In this document: one piece after another, positions 36,433 through 49,200 of the stretch | Position numbering within the stretch: position 1 is the first letter of the stretch | Layout of the letters: each line of letters opens with the position of its first letter | Source of the DNA: Lytechinus variegatus | Taxonomy: Eukaryota > Echinodermata > Echinoidea > Temnopleuroida > Toxopneustidae | Direction of reading: 5' to 3' | Length of the DNA stretch: 64,000 nucleotides | Assembly (NCBI RefSeq): GCF_018143015.1 | Contig: NC_054743.1 | Coordinates: forward strand, 34,187,934-34,251,933 | The notes under the pieces: model-generated | The model's input: only the letters and a program-made list of their open reading frames with translations | Told to the model about the DNA's origin: nothing | Database searches by the model: none | Program-made: the position numbers and the translations under genes

Positions 36433-39400
36433 CTGCAGTGTTAGAGGGAAATACGAACACAAAGAATAGCATTATATCATCACTTCATTTGGATGGGATA
36501 GTCTCTATATACACACCGTCATCTTGCTCAGTGTACCCTCTTCCATAAAATCCATCATCATCTAGTTGCTGTACCTTTTCCTCCGACCATTGGTCCTGCC
36601 ACATTTACATGTATATTGGACGATATGATCACAGCCTTAAATATGCTATCCCGAAGAAACCACAGATGATTACAAGTTCTCTTTCTTTCGACGTACTGTC
36701 AAAATTTGGAATCCCTATCAGGATCTGTTGTAATAGGAACAATCCCAGCTGTATTTAGAGAAGCTGCACTGCCATTCATCCATGCAATGCAGCCTCCTGT
36801 TGGGTCTCTTATGCTGTAAACCAAGAGGCAGTTTTTACTTGCACATTCACTTTTAATGTATACAAGTGAAATTTCACATTACTTCACCATGGCAACTGGC
36901 ACTGATACAAAGAATGTTTTCATCCAAGGATAGCTTTGCAGCTGCTGAAAGGGATTACTCTACAAAGTTCATAATGTTGTACTCTGTAGGAGATAACAGT
37001 AAGGTGTGATGCATGACTCAATGGCCCAAATACACAATTGGACTCTTCTTTACGTATGTAATATTATAAGAATAATTATGTACACAAAATCTGAAGTCTT
37101 TGGATTTGACAGCACAAAATGATTAAGTCTTGCGGTAGAGTCATAAAGGAACAACCCAACTTGTGAGCATATAAAAAAAACAAAATACACGTAAATGTGA
37201 AATACGTATATGGTTTGCTGTACATTTGGCTTGCTAAGATTATTTATTCCTCATTAAGTGATCGAAGAAAGGAAGGTATAGGTGAAGAAGTAAAACAGAG
37301 TTGCCAAGTTGTATTTTCCTTTTTCAGTATTCTCATCTCAAAATGGAAGAAATGCATGGCCCCAAAGTACAAGCCTGGTGCGACACCTCACTTTCCAGCG
37401 ACACATATGACTTATATCATTAAAGCCACAGACAGAAAGATTAGGTACATACAAGCAATATCCCAAATAATATTTTCAAAGTGCTATGGAGCATCATAGG
37501 CTCCATAGTTCAGTACGCTATGAAATTCACTTAGCTTCATCTAGCTCTCAGAAGAAAAAAATCATGCGGTAGAGATCACTATTTTGTGCATTTCAGCCGT
37601 TTTGAGATATGTACACATCAACTTACATATACGGAACGTATTCTGAACATAACACAAAATGAACAAACTAGACAAAAACACCCCTGAACTATTTTTTTTC
37701 AATTTGTTTTGGACATCTCCCCCTCCAAATTGTAATTTGAGTTTAAACAATGATTAATATGGCACCCCTCTCCCCCTTGACTTATGCATTATTGAATTTT
37801 CCCGTGTTCCATATGAAATGCAGCCAAAACATTCTACTTGGCAGTTGTGGTACAATAAAACAACACTGATACTTACTTGTTTCCTGTTAGACCAAGAAGG
37901 AACTTCCAGTAAGCCGGTCTAATTTGATGAGGCTCAAACACGGCCTGAAAGAAACAAAAATAATCATTAGAATAATCTTTAGATGGAATTCTAAATCCCT
38001 TTGAAAGAAAAAACAAATGATAATCAGGCATTGCTGGAGATCATAAAAATAGTAAATTTTTGATATTTCACTAAAAAAGTACCAAGGATTTCCATAACAC
38101 TTAAAACAGCTTAATGTATGAAAGGGAAAACAGTTACACTTGCCAGAACATTTTAACCTTCTAACCCATACATTACAGCAACAATGAACAGGCTTCTTAT
38201 TGGCAGCTATGCTAAAGCTGGCCTCGTCTTACAAAGAGTTATGATTGATCCCATCAACCTCAGCTATATGGAAATCCACCAATGTCATGATTTCTGATAC
38301 AGGAAATTGGCACAATGTCCTTTGTGAATAAAAGAAAAGAACACTGAATTTTCAAGAAAACAATGAATGCATAAATATGCATCATATCTGGAAAATATTC
38401 TAAACAAACGTGCAGTTTCGATGTTAACATTGCAGGCTATCCATGGTTGTGATTGATCGGATCGAAGGTAACTCTTTGTAAGATGGGGTGAAAATCTATG
38501 GAGCACCTGGGCCCAGTAACATAAATGCTTAGCAATTGATCATCCATAGGGCTGATTTCTACAATTGATTGCAACTCATAATTGTATATGATCAATTGTA
38601 AAAATCGGCCTCATGATCAATCACTGTAACTGGACCCTGGGGAGCGTTTCACGAAAGGACTTGTCGGACATTTCATTCCCTTTTATCCAACAGTTACCAT
38701 AGTAACAGTGCTTCTCCGCCAATCAGAATCAAGGAAAGATGTCAGATATGACAACTTGTTGCTGAAACAGTCCCCAGGAGTGTCATAGCTTGACAGAAAT
38801 GGCCATTTTACATGAACCCAATATCATTATTATCAATTTCATTTCATCATTTCATCTTTTCCTCACAGATATAGGAGAGGAGACATGATTGATGTTTATA
38901 ATTTTATGTATGGTATCTTTATGACCCTAGCATTGATCTGCTTGTACGCAGTAAGGGAGGACAAGACGCCATTCACAGAAAAGCAAGAAGCAGTATGCGT
39001 GGCTTTATATAAGGGAATTCTACTTTTCAAATAGAGTAATAACAGTAGTTCTTTGGACAGTCTTACAGTTTGTTCTCTGTGCTCGCTGGACATTATATCT
39101 TGGTGATCTTGGTGATTGGTGATTTTTTTTTTACCTGATTGCTAAGAAAGCATGAATGCTTGTAAGCAAGCAACCAGAGGACCAACGGCTTAAGGTCCCC
39201 TCCGAAGGACCTGGTACTGAGGATTAATGCCTTACCAAAGGGCATTAGCGCACCAAGTGGGAATCGAACCCGGGTCACCGGAATACGAATCCCCCGCTCT
39301 ACCGACTGAGCTATCGTGCCTCCACACTACAGAAAGTGTGGTTTCAGCAACATTGGAAAATTCTTTTAGGAATCGGCTTGATAATCATTGGAAAGATGCT

Positions 39401-42400
39401 GCTTTTAAGCACGACTTTTAATAATCATATTTCTGTCTTGCCACATGCCACATTCAACTATACTTGAAACTGATAGTGTGGAGTATACAGAATAATTACA
39501 TTGATCGATAATAATAAGAATAATGGTCCATTTTTGTAAAGTCCATAACACATCATAAGTCTCTATGCGCTTGAGAAAACAAAGGAGAGGAGGAGATCGA
39601 AGTGTTGGTGTGTTCATTTTGTTGAGGCTAGGAACACTTTAAATAAGTATGTTTTAAGAGCTGTTTTGAATTTGCTAACTGAATCGATGGTTTTAGGAAA
39701 TTTGAGAGTTTGTTCCATATAACAGGGGCTGCATGAGCAAATGAACTCTCGCCAAATGATTTTGTTGATATTTGGAGGTACAACTAATAAATTCATGCTT
39801 TGTGAACGTAAACAAGAACAGGCATTATGAGGCAAAGTCCTAAAAGCATTGCCAGATTAAAGCAAAGGAAAGTAAAGTATACTTACAGCCTGCAGGACGA
39901 TGGATGTACTAAGTGCATAGAGAATGGAATCACCATGAGGAATGATGGGAAGATACTTCAAGTCCTGAAGTTTGAAGAATATGTTCTGGAAGATGGGAGT
40001 TGCATAACAATTTTTTTTTTTTAAATATCCATGAATTTCAATATAAAATATACCTGAGAATATCTCAAAATGAGTTCGAACAGAATTAAAATATCCACCC
40101 AAGTTTTTGCAAGCATACATAAACAAAAATATGTGGAAATATGATCATAGTAGAAATATGTCATTGCTGAAGAATGAGCAAAATTTGCATCGAATTTGAG
40201 CCCAGAGTTGGGAAAGTTTTTTAAATCAATTTCTTAATTGCATTGACAACAATTTATAATCAATCAGAAATATTAATTTTACAATAAATCAGTAAGATTT
40301 GTGTTATGGGAACCTGATAAGATCCAGGGGTGGCATTCTTGAACACTGTCATAACTTTTGTCGTAAGTTTTGTCATACCTCTCGGAGATGTGACACCGCT
40401 GTGATTGTCACAAATCGGTATTCTGAACATTGTCTTTTCCCTGTCATATCTCTCAAAGTTCCCGTCCATCTTTTCGGAAGCAATCCAATTAAAATCATCG
40501 TTAGTTAGCAGTGGGAGCCCTTCTAGCCAATAGGAAGGCCCCGTGACAGGTAGGCTGTATCCCAAATAAAGTTATTGGCATCGCGCAACTACACGAATAT
40601 TGATGCCCTTAATTACAAAGAGAGACAGGGAGCGGTGAAGGATTTTAGAGGAGAAGTAGAAAAAGAAGGAAAACAGAGAAAAAAAAGGAGAAATAAATAT
40701 GTAGGACCTAACTAATTGTGGCATGAAAAAATAATTTTGAAAATTGTCATGGATGATGAGTGAAACTAATACAACAATCTAATCTAAATAATATCATTGT
40801 ATGCTTGACATTCAGTCGGCAGGGTATTGGGATATTTGGTACTAAAAGATATGACAAAATTTATGACTGCTACCCCCCTGTCATAACTTTTGTCATATCT
40901 TTTGCTTGTATTAAAGGATTACATGCATTTAAAGCCGCACATTTTTGGTGCGCGTTAAAGGGCTGAGACGAAATTCATGACAATTTTTTTTTTATATTAA
41001 GGAGACATCAAAAGTGGGCATCAATTCAATTAATCAATGAATTGAAAGAAGATCAAAGAGTAAAATTCCAATAGGCTTTTTTCTTCTTCTTTTTTTCTTT
41101 GTTATCTTCTGCCTTTTCTGCTCTTTTTTCTTATTCTTACCTCAGCAGCCTTTGATAATACATAGAGTGAAAGTGTTTTGCTTCTATAGAAGATGGTTGA
41201 TAGTCCAGCTATGAAACCTGCTAGCAGACCATGTATGGGACTGTCTTTGTTCCGTAACCATCGCAAGAGACAGTTGACACTCTGTAACGCAAACAGATAA
41301 AGAATATATTACATAGCTTGTGTAGATTCGAATCAGTGATAGGTCAATACGCCATCACGTGATCATAGCTGCAAAGGATTGCATTTGTTATATTCTAGGT
41401 TTTGACGTCACCTCAGTGAATATAACTGCGTTGTATTGTCAATTGCGGCGTAATATTCACTAAGGTGACGTCACTCGCTGCTTACAAGTTGGGTAATCAG
41501 GTAGTTTAATTGATGTACGCGCTAGTGTAAACGCGTCGATTGCATGAAGAACGCGCTTGATGTATTTTCAAATGTTTTCTATTATAACGTAGACGGATCA
41601 GAGCTGTAGCAAGAATTTCGGGTTGGAGCCAGATAATGAAGGCAATATCTGATGGCGAATACACATAGACTATATAATATCACAAATATTGCCTGGTTTA
41701 TCGTTTTAATAAATAACATTTCAACTCCCCTCCGAAGCTATATTTTTCCATTGGGAGAATGTTTTCCCTCAGCGCTGCGCTTCGGGCAAAATACAAACGC
41801 GTGGGAAAATATAACTCCATCGGGGAGAGGAAATGTTATATTCAAACTCTAGGTAGGCAATTTAAACTCTAGGTAGGCAATATCTGTATAATATTGAGAG
41901 ACAGGGAACTTTCTTCCTTAATTTCCAGTAACTGCCTAAACACCAACAATGATGGAATTCTCTTTTTGGTTGCTCCATGCATTTGGATTCCGTTACCAAT
42001 CCAACTTTCTTATTTTAACAACCGTGAGACCTTCAAACCTGAACTAAAGATCTATCTTTTCAATTCCAGCAAATATGTTGTGATTACCGGTAATATGTAG
42101 CATATTGTGAGGGGCAGCACCTTCAAAATCTATCTTACATATAGATGGGTCCATACAAACTCCATTCATCATCATCACCAATGTGCATTTTGTGGAGTAT
42201 TACTTCACTGATGACTTCACTTTAGAGTTACAGATAGACTCGGGTTATCAAACAAGGCTTTGTCCCCCCTGGGCCCAGTTTTACAAAGAGTTACGATTGA
42301 TCCAATCAATCGTAACTATGGAAATCCATCAATGTCATAATTTTTTTCTACAGGAAATATGCACAATGTGCTTTGTAAACAAAGAGAAGCACAGTAAATT

Positions 42401-43175
42401 TTCCAGAAAACAATAAATCCATGAATATACATCATAGTTACAAAACATTTTACACAAACATGCATAATTGATGTTGACATTGCTGGCCATCCATAGTTGT
42501 GATTGATCTGATCCATCACAACTCTTTTTATGACGGGGCCCTGGTTCGGGTACCCAGCAAAGGTCTGAGTAGTGTCTTTCTGCTGGAATTCCCCTTTTCA
42601 GCATATTTTCCTTGCCAATCATGTCATTTTAGCATAAGGAAACACACAAGGAATGTGGGTATTAAAGCTAGCTGATGTAGAGACAAAGAGAGCGGGATTC
42701 CTGAAAAAGACATAGAACAAACTTTGTGCAGGTGCCTTTAAAGTAGTTTTATCCCAACATTACTACTTGTACAGATTTACAAAATCCAACATGTCCTACT
42801 CATTCATTTTCTTTCTCTCTCTCTCTTTCGCTTGCTATATTTATCTTTTTCTCTGTAAGGTAATGTACAGGTATACAAGTATTCCTAAAGGTAACATGAC
42901 ATTGTTGCATCTGTCTTGTCTTGAACCGGAGAAAGATATATATATATGTATAGCGGAAGAAATTTTCCAAAAGCCTCGTAACACTGGCGGTCATTCATAG
43001 TGGTGAGGGTCAATATAGAGGAAAAAATGATATCATATTGTATTATTATATTATTGTATTGTATTTGTACTTTATTTATATATTTATAGTCCTGAGGAAG
43101 ATCATGCATTGATCGAAAGCTTGATTAAATGGAGAAGCAAGGAGCAAACACCACTTTGTAGTCATTTTTTCCTCT

Positions 43176-43221
<46 letters not shown>

Positions 43222-46200
43222 ATGATGAACTTACCCTGAATAGACCTGAGTAGAAACCTAAGAAGAGACCTAGAGAGAAGTTATCTTTGTGGTACAGCGA
43301 CGTTGGGATGTTAGAAGGATTGCTGAAGGCACTGGATAAAGACCTGAGGACATTGATAAACCCCTGGATTGTATAGCCTAGGAAAAATCTCCTCAAGAAA
43401 GCCTATGAAAAATAAACGATACAAAATGAAAGATGTTAGACTGCTGAAGGGACTGGGTAAAGGACTTGAGGACATTGACGAACCCTTGCATTGTATAACC
43501 AAGAAAAACTTCACCCTGAAGAAAACTTTGTTGTAAAAATAGTAGAAAAAAATAGTACAAAATATTGGTGAAGGTTTGAGGAAAATCCGTTTAAGAGTAA
43601 GAAAGTTATCAGAGTTCAAAGTTTTGGATTTGTGACGTCATAAACGAGCAGCTGCCCCATGTGTTATGTAATATAAAATGCATGAATTTCAAATTTTGTA
43701 TGTTTCCTGATGACTTAATTTTGTTTTCTATTCATGATCGTGTGTGAAATGATTTGTCTATTGATATAAAAAAGGTACAGTGAAAACCATTTTCAATTTT
43801 CTGAGAAAATGACATTTCATTGATTTATTTTACCATTCACTATGTAGGAATGCTGCTCGCATATGACGTCACAAATCAAATAATTGAAATTCTAATAACT
43901 TTTTAATTATTTGATGAATTTTTCTCAAACCTTCAGTAATATTTTTTATTATTTTTCTGCTATTTTTACAATGAACTTTTTGTCAGGGTGAACTTCCCCT
44001 TTAAGGAAGAGTGGGAGAATAAGAAAAATGCTAAATAATAGTAGTTGCAGTGAGTGATAATGTTGAGAGAAAGGCTTTAAGATCATCACAGGACCATCAC
44101 AAATAAAGACCTAAGCCTAAGTTCTGGCATAGTTTACTTAAACAAGACACTGTGAAATAACAGATACTGTACTGAAACCGAAGTTAGCTGTAAACCACGA
44201 AAACAGATGAGTACACTTGGGCAAGCACTGGAATAGCAGCCAAGCTAATTCCATGATGATAATAATGACAACTGCAGACTTGGGAACTGTGCAGAATAGA
44301 CATAATCGTTTCCAAGTTGTATTATATCATTATTGTCATTATCACTATTATTATCAATCACTATTATCATTTTCCTTAGTATTTTTATTATCATTCTTTA
44401 CTAATATCATTGTCACTGACAACAGAATTAATTTGCAGTGTCTCTAACACTTGACACTTTGCATACTTTACCTCAATGGAGTAATAGACACAGCTAGATT
44501 CATGAAGGCACAGCGTATGCTTACGGAGATCTTTTAACCTAAAAACAAATAGATAGAAAAAAGATTGTTTAAAAGATAATCAAGTCCTTTTAGATAAATA
44601 TGTACCAGTATGTTAGCTTTTCCTCTATGGTAATAACTATAAAAACCTACATTTTGATTGGTTACTATTTCAAGGTAACCATGATGACAGTAAGTTTTTG
44701 TGCAATGAAATGGAAGGAGATATTCTTTAATTAGAAACACAACCTGTTTCCCAATCATACATGTACGGTATCTCCTGATAATTTAAGAGAGGATATTAAT
44801 TCTTGCCAAGATAATATGTTCTAACCCTATACAAACAAACAGCCACTATGAAAAATATTTCCTGTTGCCACATGCACATATATGTTTGAATTTCCTGTAC
44901 TCAAAACCATGTCTAACTGGTGAATTGTCTGTTGGCCTTAACCGTCCTAGGTCAATTATCTCTGGTCTCATCTCAGACGGAATGAACCCAATTCATCTCC
45001 AAACAATGTCTCTGATTTCCACCATTACACAAATTCAAATTCAAAACAAGAACCAAGTTTTATCTTTAACATGCATGCTATCAAAACAAAATAGTTAAAG
45101 ACCGTCTAAGACTGCTTTTATTTAGACCTCAAGCCATGATCATGATTTAAATCATGATTCTAAACACACAAACATGAATCACAATACCACAATGCTTCCA
45201 GAATTAAGTCTATTATACCTCATTTTCTTTACTTCTTTTCATCTTGTCGGTTTATTGAAAATGGTGTTCGGAATTGAATTTCAGCATAGATCCAATTTAA
45301 TAATATTGACAGTGTTCACTCAACAACTGAGATCGTTGTCCAGTTAGTTCACTTACTAGAACTTAAAGTTGAAGACAGGACACAAAATGAAAAGCAGTGG
45401 ACGATGCGATGACCAACACAGAACTTGAAGTTAATGCATGTGAAAAGACATGCATGCATATACACGTGAGCATAGCGCACACCTTGAGCTTTGAAACAGT
45501 CAAACCGAAAATAGCCCGACACAGTGACATCATAGAATCATGATTGCATTCTAAATTTATAAGACCTTTTTGTTCATAATTGTACAGAAACGTCTTTCCA
45601 AACACCCCTTTTTCCTTGTTTCGTGTTTGTGAATTGAAAGACGTTTATTTTCGCTTTTGACTAAAATGCAATCGTGATTCTGCAGAATCATGATCTGAAT
45701 CATGATTCAGATCATGATTCTAGGGTAAAAAAGTGGCGCATAAACGCACCCAATGTTGATCTTGACTTGCCTTTTGATGAAGTTGGTAATGATTGTCTGA
45801 AGCACCTTTGGTAAGAATTGAGTAAATGAAGGTCTGTCCTGTTGTCCAGGATGTCCTGAGGAAGGACCTGTGTCTTGGTTTGATTCTTGCTCACTGGCAG
45901 GCATCTCTGAATTACCAACCAACAATCTACAAGAAATTAAACAAAAGAAGATGCATGGTATTTGTGTAGTCTTAGGTTATTTGGAAAGATTGAAATGAAT
46001 GAAGGGTTGTCTTGGTGTCCTGGATGTCCTGAGGAAGGACCTGTGTCTTGGTTTGATTCCTGATCACTGACAGGCATCTCTGAATTACCAACCAACAATC
46101 TACAAGGAATAAAACATTTAATGCATGGTATTTGTGGAGTTTGAGAGTATTTTAAATAGATTGAAATGTAAAGTTGTCCAGGATGTCTACAGGAAGGTCC

Positions 46201-49200
46201 TGTGTCTTGGTTTGACTCTTGTTCATTGGCCGGCAGCCCTGATTAATACACATACCAACAATCTATAAGGGACATGCATAATATTAATGGAGTATTTATC
46301 ATTTTGGTACGAATGAAGAATTATCACGGTGTCCATGATGTTCTGGGTAGCATCAAATGTCTTGGCAAGGCTCTTGCTAACAGGCATGCAGCTCTGAACT
46401 ACTGTACCAACAATTATTATCTGAAGAATAGCAAGGTTGACATTATTCATGGACCTATTGGAGCATGCCACACTGGCACTGGTCCCACGGTCCCAGACCA
46501 GTAAAAATTGCTGTAAAGCCAGTAACTTTTCAGAAATAGCCAGATTTACTGGTCAGGCATGACCAGTACAAAATATATCAAACTAATAGGACTGATATTT
46601 TCTCCTCTTTGGTGAATTATAAAATTGGCGACACATGGCATCTTAAAGAATGGCTCTCATAAATTATGTTGTGTGTGTGTACTGTTTTGTTTTGTATGTT
46701 TAATTTTTTTTTTTTGGGGGGGGGGCAATAAAACAAAATAGACGAAAAATAAACTCAAGTCTTTTTTTAAATGTTTTTCTTTATTTTGGGGGACCAGTGA
46801 ACTTTAGGTTCGTACCCTGTACTTTGAAAAACTGGGTATTTACTGATCCGACATGAACAGGTTAGACCGGTAGATAAAAAAAGGTCAGTCTGGAGCCCTG
46901 CCTATTAGTAAGTTTGGAATGAAGAATTCTTTTGGTATTAACAATTTGAATTCATTTCATTTCATCCCTTTTCTTGGTTAGACTATTCTTCGCTGATGAT
47001 AGACAACTCTGAACTACATCCACAGACCATTAATTGATACACTATACCAACTATACAGTCAATCTAATGCTTCTAGGACAAAAAATAGCAAATTTTAAAA
47101 TGTACAGAATAGTGAAAGACTAGGCTGTCACAATATCACATCCTATGGGATATCCCCCTCTCACATGATATTGCAACCTTATTTTTAGATAGAAAAACTG
47201 ATATATTTAGACAGGGTACCACATGGGGAATCATATTGTCATGTATAAAAAAATGGATTTCCAAAACATTTGAGCTCTACTGAACAATGTCTTGGCACCA
47301 AAAAGAGACATTTGATTTCATATCAAAGACACTTTGCCTATTAGTGATTGCTCTTTTTCTGATCAGCATCAGGAAAGGCCTTGGCTGGAAGGGGAAAGTG
47401 ACCTTAAAGGACAAGTCCATCCCAACAAAAACTTGATTTGAATAAAAAGAGAAAAATTCAACAAGCATAACACTGAAAATTTCACAAAACAGTTATATGC
47501 ACATCTCGGTCGGTATGCAAATGAGGAAATGATGACATCACTCACTCACTCTTTCTTTTGTATTTTATTATACGAAATATGAAATATTTTTATTTTCTTG
47601 TCATTGTCATGTGAAATGATGTTTCATTACTGAATGAACACGTGGAATTTGTGCTTCAGGCAAGGAAGTCCTAATCGTTGAATTCGTAAAATTGAAATAT
47701 TGTATAATTCAAATAATAAACTAGAATTTAATTTGTCATGCGGACGAATTAGGTGGTCTGTCATGATTTTTCATTCAGAGTCGGCTAATGTATAAAATGA
47801 ATCACTTAGATATGATTGATAATCTTGATTCTAGACATCCTAAGAATAAATTTTGACCATTGCTCAATGTGATTATTAATGTGGTGATGACAATCGTCAG
47901 ACATACATATTCACACAGATATATAGAAGATAGATCATGACTATATATATTGATGGATGGCGCGATGGATGGATCAAGTGATGGATTGAGAGATAAATGA
48001 TAGGTGGTTATATTAATAAAACATAGATAGACAGACATATAGATAGATTGATAGAGACAGATAGATTGATATAGAAAGATAGACATATTGAAATAGATAT
48101 ATATAATAGAAATAGACAGATAGATAGATATATAGATAGATAGCCAGACAGACCGACATACATATAGAAAGATAGATAGACAGGCAGATAGATAGATGGA
48201 TATATAGAAAGATAGATAGATATACATATCTAAACAGATTGATATATTATATTAGACAGAGAGAGAGATAGATAGACAGATACATATGCAAAGTAGGTAG
48301 ATAGACAGATAGACATATATATGGATAGAGTGAGAGAGAGAGACATATTCAAACATGTAGATATATATTTGACAGAGAGATAGACATATATGTCATGTAG
48401 GTAGATAGATAGATAGACAGACAGATGGATGGATTGATATATAGATCATGGAGCTAACAGAGAAGGAGAACCATCTTCCAATTCCTCTGTTAATCCTTTG
48501 TTATTGCTTCCTTCGGGCGAAGGAACGATATCTAACATCAATCGGCGAGCCGCCAGGCCAAAGTTAGAGCACGCTTACATAACGCGATAAGCCCCCTCGT
48601 AAAATCTGAGGTCAGAGATTTTTTGAAGGACCCTGCGAGGCACCGCCGTAAACAACGTTCTCCCACATAACTTCCCCCGAGCTCAGTTTTTTTTTCAAAA
48701 TTGAAACACGACTTGCTGTTCTTCTAACATCCATATCTCTTCGTACGGATTCCTGATGTACGTCTTTTATGTATGGTTGAACTTCTGAGATGATCCCCTT
48801 TGCATACATACGAAATACGTTGCAATCTGAATTGACTCAACAAAATTACAAACGGAGGAAGTTGGAGATTGGTAATTTTCAGTATGTCTGTTTTTCTTCC
48901 ATGGTTAAATCTTTTCCTACCCGTACCTGTTTTAGAAATTATAATAAGATGAAAGAGCATATTTTGAGCTAAATTTTCATGCCAAGATCATTTGCAAGAG
49001 TACAATAGAATCGATAATATAACGACGAATCTGCGGGGCATTTCTCTGGCGATTGTCGCATCGTGGAGTACCCTCCGGTGCCCCACGCATTCCTATTTGT
49101 GTAAGTTGAAAGTGAGTGTAATGAATGACGGGAGCCGTGCTCGCTCAGCTCTTGTCTCTGTATCGTTTTTGGAAAATAGCAGGGGCCGCGGAGCGAACAG

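Noticed and set aside
37197..37499. 100-codon + strand open frame
   Set aside because: Within a TMEM135 intron on the opposite strand, no known domain, compositionally ordinary.
39250..39325. tRNA gene on the minus strand
   Set aside because: Good A and B boxes, but the acceptor and anticodon stems pair poorly and a SINE body with an A-rich tail follows.
44865..45098. Possible endonuclease start of a non-LTR element
   Set aside because: Only a short NMHAIKTK-like resemblance, too weak to support.
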